A DNA stretch of 10,869 nt from GCA-020344555 sp964405925 (GCA_964405925.1 CAYOQG010000203.1:1-10869); one strand, 5' to 3'. Counted from the first letter of the stretch, positions 1 to 7,342 are shown. The notes: a model not told the origin generated them from the letters alone. Numbers and translations are program-made.

Positions 1-55
1 ATTGTGACCACGATGAGCTAATCGGCAAACGGCAAGAATTAACTAGAATTATTAT

Positions 56-85
56 GAATTGTCCTGCTGGTTGCAGGATGCATTC
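56..85. repeat. Imperfect inverted repeat upstream of the DMT gene
   Basis: TCCTGC (62-67) and GCAGGA (73-78) form a 6-bp stem around a 5-base loop. GAAT (56-59) and ATTC (82-85) extend it across a small internal loop. It sits beside an AT-rich stretch (33-60) that stands out from the surrounding GC-rich DNA. There is no T-run, so it is not a standard intrinsic terminator. It could be the end of an upstream transcript or part of the transporter gene's control region. The rest of 1-211 shows no coding region I can support. Confidence 0.4.
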
Positions 86-211
86 CTGACGCGCTTCCCT
101 CGTCGACGATGCTGATGGCCATGCGGTCAAATGGAACGGGACGGTACGTTGCCAGCGCGGTGAGACACAGCCACTCTTGGCCTTAACCGCACCCATCTGT
201 ATAGTCCGGCG

Positions 212-1177
212 ATGGCGATGATCCCGATCGGTGAAACCTGTGCGCTGGCTGCCGCTTTGAGCTGGGCGATCGCCCTGGTGCTGTTCAAGCGTAGCGGCGA
301 ACGGATGTCGCCCGTAGCCCTGAGTCTTTTCAAGAACATTGTCGCCCTTCTATTGCTGGTCTTGACGCTCGTTGTCACGTGGGATGGCGTCACCGCTCTC
401 GAGCCATTCGAGGCGGTCGACATCTGGATCCTACTGCTCAGCGGCGTTCTTGGAATCGCCCTTGCCGACACCGTCTTCTTTTACAGCCTGGAGCGGATCG
501 GCGTCGGCATAATCGCGATCGTGGATTGTCTTTACAGCCCCCTGATCATTTTGTTCTCGTTTCTCATTTTGTCGGAGGAGCTGAGCCTGCTGGACTACGT
601 CGGCACCGCCTTGATACTGGTTGCCGTTTTCATTTCATCGCGACACACGCCGCCGCCCGGGTGCACACGCGCCCAGATCGTCGCGGGCGTCTTGCTGTGT
701 GCCTTAGCAATGGCACTTATGGGAATCGGCATTGTCATTGCCACGCCGGTGCTGCGCCTACCCTTCCCTTTAATGTGGGCCACGACGCTGCGATTGATCG
801 CCGGCACGGCGGCGCTGGCACTGTTGACGTTGCTGTCCTCCAAGAGGAAGGCGTACTACGCGGCCCTGAGGCCCGGACCGGTTTGGAAATACTGCCTCCC
901 CGCGTCCGTACTGGGCTCCTACCTCGCCATGATCTTCTGGGTCGCGGGCTTTACATACACGGCGAAGGCTGGCGTGGCAGCTATATTAAATCAGACGACC
1001 ACGATCTTCGCCATCATTCTGGCAACGCTAATCCTCAAGGAAAGCTTCACCCGCCGGAAGCTGCTGGCGGTCACCTTGGCCATGTCTGGCGTCGTTCTGG
1101 TTCTAGGCAAAGACATGTGGTACGACCTGATGCAGGATGCGTGGAATGGCACGCTCGCCGCGTTGTGGCGCGCTTAG
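212..1177 (+). CDS. EamA/DMT-superfamily inner-membrane transporter
   Basis: A 321-residue, strongly hydrophobic protein with about ten predicted membrane helices in two homologous five-helix halves, which is the size and plan of the drug/metabolite transporter (EamA, formerly DUF6) family. Helix 1 is near residues 6-24. Half 1 ends near residue 145 (GTALILVAVFISS). Half 2 starts near residue 153 and ends with LAVTLAMSGVVLVLG. The second half carries the usual helix-4/5 pattern of this family, with small residues before LNQTTTIFAIILATLILKE, where the closing Glu is typical. Family members export or import small metabolites such as amino acids; the substrate cannot be read from sequence. ATG 212 is the first start after an in-frame TGA at 161-163. 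No clear Shine-Dalgarno precedes it, and ATG 218 is a possible alternative. The gene stands alone and points towards the decayed integrase fragment. Confidence 0.93.
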   Translation: MAMIPIGETCALAAALSWAIALVLFKRSGERMSPVALSLFKNIVALLLLVLTLVVTWDGVTALEPFEAVDIWILLLSGVLGIALADTVFFYSLERIGVGIIAIVDCLYSPLIILFSFLILSEELSLLDYVGTALILVAVFISSRHTPPPGCTRAQIVAGVLLCALAMALMGIGIVIATPVLRLPFPLMWATTLRLIAGTAALALLTLLSSKRKAYYAALRPGPVWKYCLPASVLGSYLAMIFWVAGFTYTAKAGVAAILNQTTTIFAIILATLILKESFTRRKLLAVTLAMSGVVLVLGKDMWYDLMQDAWNGTLAALWRA

Positions 1178-1182
1178 ATTTT

Positions 1183-1202
1183 GCGGGCGCACGATCGCCC
1201 GC
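1183..1202 (+). other. Stable GC-rich hairpin just after the transporter stop codon
   Basis: GCGGGCG (1183-1189) pairs with CGCCCGC (1196-1202) around the 6-base loop CACGAT, five bases past the TAG of the transporter gene. The position suits a transcript 3' end. However, no T-run follows; the only T-rich run, TTTT, lies before the stem. I call it a 3' stem-loop rather than a proven intrinsic terminator. Confidence 0.45.
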
Positions 1203-1285
1203 TGTCAGCGCCCTTTAACCGCGTTCTCAATTCAGCCGCGGGTTGTCCGGCTGCGGGGTCGGAGACTCGTTTCTGGGTTCCTACT

Positions 1286-1290
1286 GGAGG
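1286..1290 (+). promoter_or_regulatory. Shine-Dalgarno of the integrase remnant
   Basis: GGAGG lies 8 bases before ATG 1299. This spacing fixes the start of the integrase remnant and excludes the longer in-frame reading from 1137, which would run through the end of the transporter gene. Confidence 0.65.
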
Positions 1291-1298
1291 ATTTCACG

Positions 1299-1390
1299 AT
1301 GACCGAACTTCGGAAACGTAAGATTGAAGCGATGCAGCTCACCAGTCTGTCGCAGGGTACGAGGAGGCGCACGTCAGCGTGCGCGAAACC
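1299..1390 (+). pseudogene. Truncated, frameshifted tyrosine recombinase/integrase (N-terminal SAM-like part)
   Basis: The reading from ATG 1299 starts MTELRKRKIEAMQLTSLSQGT. This closely matches the start of a common bacterial integrase type whose usual form is MT.LR.RMIEDMQLRGLS.RTQEAYV, the N-terminal core-binding domain of phage/integron-like recombinases. After Thr (codon 1359-1361) the frame breaks. Supplying one missing base before AG at 1362-1363 gives (Q)EAHVSVRE, matching the expected QEAYVRAVR and implying a 1-base deletion at about 1362. Similarity ends near 1387. The catalytic domain with its Arg-His-Arg-Tyr residues is absent. As it stands the frame runs to TAG at 1473-1475 as nonsense, antisense to the metF fragment. 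This is a dead remnant. The match is from memory of the family, not a database search. Confidence 0.66.
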
Positions 1391-1697
1391 GCCCCGGTCC
1401 GGGCGGTGGGCCCCCGGGCATCGCCAACACGTCGTCCACTCCGGTAGCGTCAATCTGTTTCAGCACACTCCGTAGGTCATCTGCCGACGCCTTCACGTAC
1501 GTCAAGTGCGCCATCGCCTCGGCGCCGCCGTTACGGTGGCGTTCGGTCACGAACTCCATCGTCTCCCGCCGCGTCTCTAGCTTCACTTCATAAGTCACAA
1601 ACGTCGGCTAGAGCTCTGTCAGGGATGCCAAGGTCTGACGTAACTGATCGAAGCCAGCTTCGTCCTTCGGCGGAAAGAATTTGAACGAGATACTGGG
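1377..1697 (-). pseudogene. metF: metF (5,10-methylenetetrahydrofolate reductase) N-terminal fragment, inactivated
   Basis: Read from 1697 downwards, the frame begins PSISFKFFPPKDEAGF, the MetF N-terminal signature (S-F-E-F-F-P-P-K). An in-frame TAG at 1608-1610 falls where the family has Lys-Pro-x-Phe-Val. The frame then resumes as PTFVTYEVKLETRRETMEFV, against the usual F-V-(S/T)-V-T-Y-G-A-G-G-S-T-R. AEAMAHLTYV corresponds to the EAMAHLTCV strand, and VDDVLAMPGGPPPG to the N-V-L-A-L-R-G-D-P-P-x-G loop. The acid catalyst (Glu28 of E. coli MetF) is Lys, and the flavin-contacting Asp of L-R-G-D (Asp120) is Gly. About one third of the normal length of roughly 290 residues remains. An upstream in-frame TGA lies at 1701-1703 and no start is evident. 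Three independent kinds of damage make this a pseudogene, not a small gene; the open part alone (1374-1598) would look like a 74-residue hypothetical protein. Confidence 0.85.
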
Positions 1698-1808
1698 CAG
1701 TCAGCAAGATAGCAACTCCCGAATCCGTATGATCTTTCACTCACGAGAGTCACTGTACGCGGAAACAGCGCGGGTCCGGATGCTGGGTGATGACCACAGT
1801 CGCCGCGA

Positions 1809-2846
1809 TCAGTTTTCAAGCTCCTGATCGATGACAGACTTGAAGGCCTCGAACGGCTGTGCACCCGACATAAACCGACCGTTGATAAAGAATGCAGGTG
1901 TACCGGTCACGCCTTGCTGCTGGCCTTCGCGTTGGTCCTGCATGGCCTGGCTTTTGAACTTGCCTGCATCAAGACAAGCATTGAAGTCCTCCACATTGAG
2001 GCCGATCTCGCCGGCGTAGCGCTTTAGATCCGCGTCTTCGAGGGCTCGCTGGTTGTCGAAAATCTTGTCGTGAAACTCCCAGAACTTCCCCTGCTCTTTG
2101 GCACATAGAGCCGCCTCGGCTGCCGGCAGGGCGCGAGCGTGGTTCTGAAGCGGGAAGTCGCGGAACACGATCTTGACCTTGTCGCCGTAGGTCTCACGAA
2201 TTTTCTTGAGAGTCGGACCGACTCTTGCACAGTACGGTCATTGGTAGTCCGCGTATTCGACAATCGTGACCTTGGCATCCGCCGGCCCCTGGACGGGGTC
2301 GTTGGCCGCGATGACAGCTTCGACGCGCGGCGGTTCCAAAGTGATCCGGACATCGGACTTCTGTTTGACTTCGTTGAGCAGGCTTTGGCGCGCCTCGCTC
2401 ATACGCTGCGATGCGAGGTATTGGCGGATTCTTCCGGACATCGCTTCGAGCGTCTGCCCCCGCATCTGCGACTGCCTCGCGTTGTAGAACGCCTCGACTT
2501 CCGTATCGGTCACCGGTTGGGCTTTCTCGGCCAGCCGCTTGTTGATGACCGCCTGCACGGTAGTGCCCTGCGCTGCGGCCTCCTCCGCCAGCATCCGCTC
2601 CATGATGATCTCGTTGAGCGTTTTCAGCCGAGCGTCGTACAGCGATTGGGCGAGCTTCATGTTCGTCCCGAGAGCTTTGGCGTCGAGCTCCACCATCGTA
2701 ATCGCCTTCCCGCCAATGTAGGCGGCGATGCCTGCATCGGCCTTCAGGGTGTCTGACTCGCCCTTCGGTTCCGCCCAGACCGATACATTCATACACATGC
2801 ACGCGGCAATGCAGACGAGGGCCCAACGATTGATCTTCGCTACCAC
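1809..2846 (-). CDS. Exported DsbA-like selenoprotein with SurA-N-like domain and U-x-x-C active site
   Basis: The 345-codon frame is interrupted only by TGA at 2238-2240 (codon 203). Residues 1-25 look like a signal peptide ending V-W-A. About 40-165 is helical and resembles the SurA/PpiC-associated N-terminal chaperone domain (IGGKAITMVELD..., KTLNEIIMERMLAEEAAAQG). About 183-345 is a DsbA/thioredoxin_4 fold: DAKVTIVEYADYQ, then U203-P-Y-C206, then RVGPTLKKI, FRDFPL, the helical insert AALCAKEQGKFWEFHDKIF, and the cis-Pro loop GVTGTP (Pro317). Family members have C-P-Y-C here, so TGA stands exactly at the nucleophilic Cys and the frame continues with full conservation for 142 codons. With the SECIS element, I infer selenocysteine. 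The likely role is thiol-disulfide exchange in the periplasm. Start GTG 2846 has AGGAAAGGA 9 bases upstream. Alternatively TGC mutated to TGA, giving a pseudogene. Sec synthesis genes are not in the window. Confidence 0.88.
2209..2225 (-). promoter_or_regulatory. Bacterial SECIS element directing UGA 2238-2240 to selenocysteine
   Basis: The transcript reads AGAGTCGGTCCGACTCT: a 6-bp stem AGAGUC/GACUCU with the 5-base loop GGUCC, or an 8-bp perfect inverted repeat around one base. Counting the U of UGA as 1, the loop GU is at 23-24. From memory, this equals the SelB-contacting G23-U24 of the E. coli fdhF SECIS, whose loop is GGUCU. A short hairpin at this distance inside the coding sequence, with a GGU loop, is what SelB-dependent decoding needs. 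It lies in the codons for R-V-G-P-T-L and does not disturb the thioredoxin fold. Lower-stem pairing was not worked out. Confidence 0.83.
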
Positions 2847-2855
2847 TTCACACGG

Positions 2856-2864
2856 TCCTTTCCT
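2856..2864 (-). promoter_or_regulatory. Ribosome binding site fixing the GTG start of the selenoprotein gene
   Basis: The minus strand reads AGGAAAGGA here, 9 bases before GTG 2846-2844. It supports this start rather than an ORF extended to 2990, whose extra 48 residues are low-complexity and would bury the signal peptide. Confidence 0.65.
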
Positions 2865-3267
2865 GTAAGAGATCATCCAGTACCTACGGGACGCGCCGGC
2901 GCAAGTGCAGCTTCCGAAACGCGAATCCGGTACGCAGCGGCTGTGGAGCACAGGAACCGCGGTGGGTGAACCGACTGGGCACCGCGCCAATCAGCGCTTC
3001 CTCCGCCCGCCCAAGAGCACCACCGTCCCCGTCGTTTAGAGAGGCCGATAACTCCTCCAACCTCCCGCCCGCCGACCGCTCGAAGCGAACGATCATAACT
3101 TACTTCGCACCGAAAGCAACACGGCAGCCACCGGTAGAATCTTACAGACGAGCCCAAATCTCTCCGGCTCTCTTCGTAAGTCTTTGCAAATACCTTAGTT
3201 GCGCGCGACGCGGGTCTCAGGATGAGTTCCAACTCGGCGCCGGCTGGGCTGATGTGCGTCAATCCGA
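2865..3267 (-). other. Non-coding leader/intergenic region of about 400 bases
   Basis: This stretch separates the end of the large FG-GAP gene from the selenoprotein gene. The only reading frame of note (3096-2884, minus, 70 codons) has no good ribosome binding site, no recognisable domain and an Arg-rich end, so I do not call it. There is an inverted repeat GCGGTG/CACCGC (2959-2985) with a 15-base spacer, but nothing I recognise as a riboswitch, tRNA or terminator. The region can hold a promoter, which would make the selenoprotein gene a separate transcription unit with a long 5' leader. Confidence 0.5.
3092..3119 (-). promoter_or_regulatory. Possible sigma-70-type promoter for the selenoprotein gene
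   Basis: On the minus strand TTGCTT (3119-3114) is followed after 16 bases by TATGAT (3097-3092), which matches TATAAT at five of six positions; the -35 box is weak (three of six). Transcription from here would leave a leader of about 240 bases. Chance matches of this quality are common, so this is a candidate only. Confidence 0.25.
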
Positions 3268-6200
3268 TCACGGAAGTCGACCCACCGTGCATCGGCTGGG
3301 GCGGGTGTTGAAGGTGCCGAGGTAGTGCTGATACTCCGGTGTGTCCGGGTACCGCTCGGTCGCCGGGTAGGGATAGCCTGACATGCCGTGAAACGGAAGC
3401 GGCGTGACCGTTTCGGAAAACTTGGTATTCAAATCCCCGTCCTTGACCCAACCGTCGGCGTAGAAGATGAAATCGCGGACCCAGCGCGTCGGCAGGTCGG
3501 AAACTTGCGTTGCATCGAACTTCATCGCCAGCTCGTCACCTGGCCCGAAGATCACGTACATATCCTCCGGGTGCTCGAGCAACGTCGTGACGTCTCCGTA
3601 GCGAGTAAAAAAGCCCGCCGGCGGATTCCAGGATCCGGTCGGGCTCACCTCATTGTAGTCGAAGCGTTCAAAGCCGAACTCGTCGCGGGTCATCTTCGAG
3701 AAACCGCGGTAGTGCAAATCTGCGTGGGCGACAGGCAGTTCCGTTACGCGACACCGGGCGGCCTGATCGTGCGTCGAAACAAGAATACGGTCGAAGTAAA
3801 CGCACATGTTCGTCGACAAACGCACATGGTAATCATCGCACGGGAAACGCCCGGTCAGATCCACCGGAACAACGAGGCCTTTGCTGGTCGGCAGGCCGAC
3901 CGACTTGATCGCCGTCTCCCAGTCTCCACCGACGTTTCGGACTTCGAGCTTGAGGGGCGCGATGTCGAATCGTGGATCCTGCGCGATGGCCATACCCACG
4001 CTCGACTCGGGCCAGTAAATCCAACTGTCGAGAAAGAGCACGACGTGCTGAGCCCCCGACAGGTCGCCAAGGTCAAGCGTCAGGGCGTGCGGCTCAGCCA
4101 ACCCGTCGTACTGCTCGACCAAACCAAACGTGGGGAAGCGACCGTCCCGCTCCAAGACGAGAGGGAGCACGTTCCTGTCTCGATCGTCAACAGCCGAAAC
4201 CGGTGGACGTCCATCGGCCACGGCGAAGAACTTGTCTTCGGGCGGTGGCGAGCTGAACATCTCGTTGGGGATCAGCTCGAGCTCGGCCGGGTGATCGACG
4301 ACTCGCAGTCTGATCTGATCCGCATAGGTGATCTCGCGCAGCTCCTCGGTAAGGCGAAGTTCATAAAAACCGTCTCGCGGCACCAATTGATCGCCGCCGA
4401 TCTTCGTAAGCTCCGTGTGATCCAGGGGGTAGTAAACACCCGGTGACATGGGGACGCCGAGCGGCCCAATCCCAAGGATTTCATTGACCAACTCAAACCC
4501 GGCGCCGTTGTAGGCATAAAGGAATCCGCATGAAGCGGAGACCTTGACATATTGAACAAATGGTACATCCGAGTCGATCGGCGGGTTGACGAGGTTTTGG
4601 GCCTGTCCGTTGGGCCAGGTGACCCGCACCACGTCGACCCCGGACAGATTACCCAGACCGAAGTGCACCCGCCCGTCACAAGCGGTCTGTTTCTGGTAGT
4701 GGCCGCCTGAGGCCACCTCAACCAGGGCGCCGTAACCGTCACGATTCACCCTCTTACCCACCAGGCACACGTCCATCCAGTGCCTTTTCTCGCCTCCCTC
4801 ATTCTCGAGCAGGCGTAGTCCGCCGCCGCGAATGAGAACCGCGATGTCCTCATCACCGTCGTCATCGAGATCACCGATGGCCACGTCGGCCACCTCCTCG
4901 AACGTGCCCTTAAGACCCACCAGCTCCGTGACGTCGTGAAACTGCCCTGGCCCGACCGAGGCCATCACCGCCAAGGCGTGGCCGTCGGCGCCGACCAGAA
5001 GCAGGTCCGCCCATCCGTCATTGTTGTAATCCCACACCTCAATTTGCCCGACGCCTCGATCACGTAACATCTCGGGCAGGGCTAACCGCATACCTGTGAA
5101 CTTGTTGTCCCCGTGGTTCGTATAGAGGCGAAGCTCATCGCCCGCCGCAAAGAGCAAATCCGGACGTCCGTCACGATTAAGGTCTCGTTCCGCCGCGGCG
5201 CGTCCATGTATTCCCAGCGGCGGAGAGAACGATCCTCCGAGCTCAAACTTGCCCATCCGCGCGTTGAGAAATAGTGCGCTGGGCGTGTGGGCATTGACCA
5301 GAAACAGGTCGGTGTCGTTGTCTCCGTCGAAATCGGTAAAGAGCACGTCCTTGGTCTGCGAGCAGTCTATAAGGAGCCCGGCCTCATCGGTCTGGACGCT
5401 GAAAGTGCGATTGCCATTGTTGCGAAGCAACGTATTGAACTGTCCACTGAAATCGGCGGGAAGTGCAAATGTCTCCTTCTCGGGAGGGATGGCCAGTTCC
5501 ACATCGTTGACCACAAAGATATCCAGGTCATAGTCATGATCGTAGTCTACAAAGACGGCCTTGCGTCCGAACTGTGGTTCCTGAACGTCGGCCTGTTCCG
5601 ATATGTCTTCATATTTCCAGTCGACAACACTCCACGTCCCGCCGACCTCGCGAAACTGATCGGCGATGCCGTCCTTGAATTTCTCCTGATAGAGAACCGC
5701 CCCCGGTGCATCCGGGGGCGTATCCTGCTCCGCCAATTTACGTATCCGGATGTTGTCAAAGCGGGCGACCGCGCCTTTCGCGGCTAAACCGACCGCCCCT
5801 CCGTTGAGTGGCTTGGCGTAATCGTACGTGACCTTGTCGATCAGGTCTCCCGTCTTCAGTTGCAGCAAGGTCACCACAGAACGCTGGACGCGCAGCCGCA
5901 ACACGTACATCTCTCCGAGAATCAATCCCTCGTCAAGGTGTGCATCATCGACCCATGAACCGTCATAGTGACCGATGATCCATCGCCCGGCGGTCATATC
6001 GGCGCCCGCGAACTTGAAATCATCCACTCCACGGTAGTCGAAGACAATGTAGGCGTTGTTGTGCCGTTCTGCTGCTTGGATGGATCCGACGTCGACTTCA
6101 ACCTCGAATGTCTCCGGCAAGGCTGTGGTAAGCTCCAAGACTGCCACGCCATAGTCAGTGTCGGACTGCAGCTCGCTGACTTCAAATGCACCGTGTCCTT

Positions 6201-7335
6201 GCTTGCGGTAGAGGACGTTGGGGCCGTAGTTCACCACATAGAGGTCCAGGTTCTCGTCCTCAAGCTCTATGCTGCCCCCGTCGTCGTGGTCGAAGTCGCC
6301 GAAAACCGCAGCCATGCCCATGTGGGTGTTGCCGACGCCGAATCGCTCGGTCACATCCTGGAAGTGCCAGTTCCCTTCGTTGCGGTACAGTCGGTTTGCA
6401 GATGCCTCGAGGCTTGATGAGCAGTTGACGACATAGATATCCAAATCGCCATCGCTGTCAAAATCACCGAAAGTGACCGCTCCGCCGACCGTCGGCACGT
6501 AGCGAACGCGGGCGTTGTCCTCCGTATAATCCTCCTTGTGGATCTGCTCGGGGAGTGGAGGTGGGGCCGTGACCTTTACCGGCGGCGCGGGCAGCCCGGC
6601 GCTGCCGCTGACGTCCACAAACCGGACTTTCGCCTCGGGCTGGGGGACAAGATCTGGCGTCAGCCGGGGAGCCTCGAGAATGTAAGAATATCGGCTGCGC
6701 TCCAGGGCCTCTGCCGTTTTCTCTGAGTCGTCGATGGTGTCCTTCACCAGGTCGAAGATCTCTTTATGGCGTTTCACGTTGTCGACCTGCCCCATGTTGC
6801 GGTAGAGGATCATCAACTGGTAGTGGTAACTCGGGTGCGTAGGGCGCAACTCGACGGCTTTGCGGAACGCGGCCACCGCCTTCTCCTCTTCTTTCACGAG
6901 TTTATAACACACACCCAAATTGTAGTACGCCCCCACGCAGTCAGGATCGCGCTCGACTACCTCCTCCAGACATTTGATCGCTTTCTCGGGGTCGCCGAGA
7001 CGTTTGTAGACGATTCCCGTGACGTAGACTGCCGCCAATAATTCAGGGTCTCGCTCGCGGGCTTCATTCAGAGCAACCAGAGCCTCCTCGAACTTCTGCG
7101 CTCGCATCAGCGTTAGCCCGAGATTGAAACGGTCCACCGCCGAGTCCGGAGCCAGCTCGATGCAACGCCGGAACTCCTCGGCAGCCGGCATGAACTGGGG
7201 AGGCGTCTCGGCGTTTTCGTAATATGCCTTACCAATCAAACGCCGGGTGTCTAATTCGTCGGCCACATTCTTGTCAGGTGGTGTCGTAAGTATGACACTT
7301 GTTAATATGAGAACACCAGCACACGCCGATGGCAT
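3268..7335 (-). CDS. Exported TPR + FG-GAP/VCBS repeat protein with LamG-like insert
   Basis: 1355 residues from ATG 7335; AGGAG at 7343-7347 is 7 bases upstream, so this start is preferred to ATG 7395. A signal peptide is likely at 1-25. Residues 30-200 hold about four TPRs (VDRFNLGLTLMRAQKFEEAL, VGAYYNLGVCYKLVKEEEKA). FG-GAP/VCBS calcium loops follow at 291-299 (DFDSDGDLD), about 347-364 (interrupted), 597-605, 668-676, 718-725, 769-777 and 822-830; they should build a beta-propeller. About 390-535 is a concanavalin/LamG-like module inserted among the repeats. About 850-925 resembles the ASPIC/UnbV region (WMDVCLVG...GALVEVASGG...HFGLGNLSGVDVVRVTWPNG). The last 430 residues form a large domain I cannot name, ending FHGMSGYPYPATERYPDTPE. 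The likely location is the periplasm or cell surface, with scaffold or binding roles; no catalytic residues are recognised. It follows its paralogue after 78 bases, probably in one transcript. Confidence 0.95.
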   Translation of the reverse strand: MPSACAGVLILTSVILTTPPDKNVADELDTRRLIGKAYYENAETPPQFMPAAEEFRRCIELAPDSAVDRFNLGLTLMRAQKFEEALVALNEARERDPELLAAVYVTGIVYKRLGDPEKAIKCLEEVVERDPDCVGAYYNLGVCYKLVKEEEKAVAAFRKAVELRPTHPSYHYQLMILYRNMGQVDNVKRHKEIFDLVKDTIDDSEKTAEALERSRYSYILEAPRLTPDLVPQPEAKVRFVDVSGSAGLPAPPVKVTAPPPLPEQIHKEDYTEDNARVRYVPTVGGAVTFGDFDSDGDLDIYVVNCSSSLEASANRLYRNEGNWHFQDVTERFGVGNTHMGMAAVFGDFDHDDGGSIELEDENLDLYVVNYGPNVLYRKQGHGAFEVSELQSDTDYGVAVLELTTALPETFEVEVDVGSIQAAERHNNAYIVFDYRGVDDFKFAGADMTAGRWIIGHYDGSWVDDAHLDEGLILGEMYVLRLRVQRSVVTLLQLKTGDLIDKVTYDYAKPLNGGAVGLAAKGAVARFDNIRIRKLAEQDTPPDAPGAVLYQEKFKDGIADQFREVGGTWSVVDWKYEDISEQADVQEPQFGRKAVFVDYDHDYDLDIFVVNDVELAIPPEKETFALPADFSGQFNTLLRNNGNRTFSVQTDEAGLLIDCSQTKDVLFTDFDGDNDTDLFLVNAHTPSALFLNARMGKFELGGSFSPPLGIHGRAAAERDLNRDGRPDLLFAAGDELRLYTNHGDNKFTGMRLALPEMLRDRGVGQIEVWDYNNDGWADLLLVGADGHALAVMASVGPGQFHDVTELVGLKGTFEEVADVAIGDLDDDGDEDIAVLIRGGGLRLLENEGGEKRHWMDVCLVGKRVNRDGYGALVEVASGGHYQKQTACDGRVHFGLGNLSGVDVVRVTWPNGQAQNLVNPPIDSDVPFVQYVKVSASCGFLYAYNGAGFELVNEILGIGPLGVPMSPGVYYPLDHTELTKIGGDQLVPRDGFYELRLTEELREITYADQIRLRVVDHPAELELIPNEMFSSPPPEDKFFAVADGRPPVSAVDDRDRNVLPLVLERDGRFPTFGLVEQYDGLAEPHALTLDLGDLSGAQHVVLFLDSWIYWPESSVGMAIAQDPRFDIAPLKLEVRNVGGDWETAIKSVGLPTSKGLVVPVDLTGRFPCDDYHVRLSTNMCVYFDRILVSTHDQAARCRVTELPVAHADLHYRGFSKMTRDEFGFERFDYNEVSPTGSWNPPAGFFTRYGDVTTLLEHPEDMYVIFGPGDELAMKFDATQVSDLPTRWVRDFIFYADGWVKDGDLNTKFSETVTPLPFHGMSGYPYPATERYPDTPEYQHYLGTFNTRPSRCTVGRLP

Positions 7336-7342
7336 CTGGGCA

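Noticed and set aside
379..1218. Plus-strand ORF of 279 residues in another frame of the transporter
   Set aside because: Arg/His-rich frame-shifted reading of the membrane protein, which is clearly the coding frame.
1137..1475. Plus-strand ORF of 112 residues starting inside the transporter gene
   Set aside because: Its first part is an out-of-frame reading of the transporter and non-coding DNA; only the section from ATG 1299 to about 1361 matches a protein family.
1701..1703. TGA in frame upstream of the metF fragment, and TGA at the end of the large FG-GAP gene (3268-3270), as further Sec codons
   Set aside because: Neither has a hairpin with a GGU-type loop at the right distance, and neither lies at a redox motif. 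The metF frame is broken in other ways.
1735..1760. Small inverted repeat ACTC/GAGT downstream of the selenoprotein gene as a terminator
   Set aside because: Only 4 base pairs and no T-run on the minus strand.
2238..2990. A 250-residue ORF ending at TGA, and a separate ORF 1809-2168, as two genes
   Set aside because: They share one frame, the only break is TGA at a catalytic Cys position, and no ribosome binding site precedes 2168. They are one selenocysteine-containing gene. The 48 codons before GTG 2846 are not protein-like.
2884..3096. Minus-strand ORF of 70 residues in the leader of the selenoprotein gene
   Set aside because: Weak start, no recognisable domain, and it overlaps a possible -10 box; coding is not supported.
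3388..4446. Plus-strand ORF of 352 residues
   Set aside because: Antisense shadow of the 1355-residue gene; no ribosome binding site and no domain.
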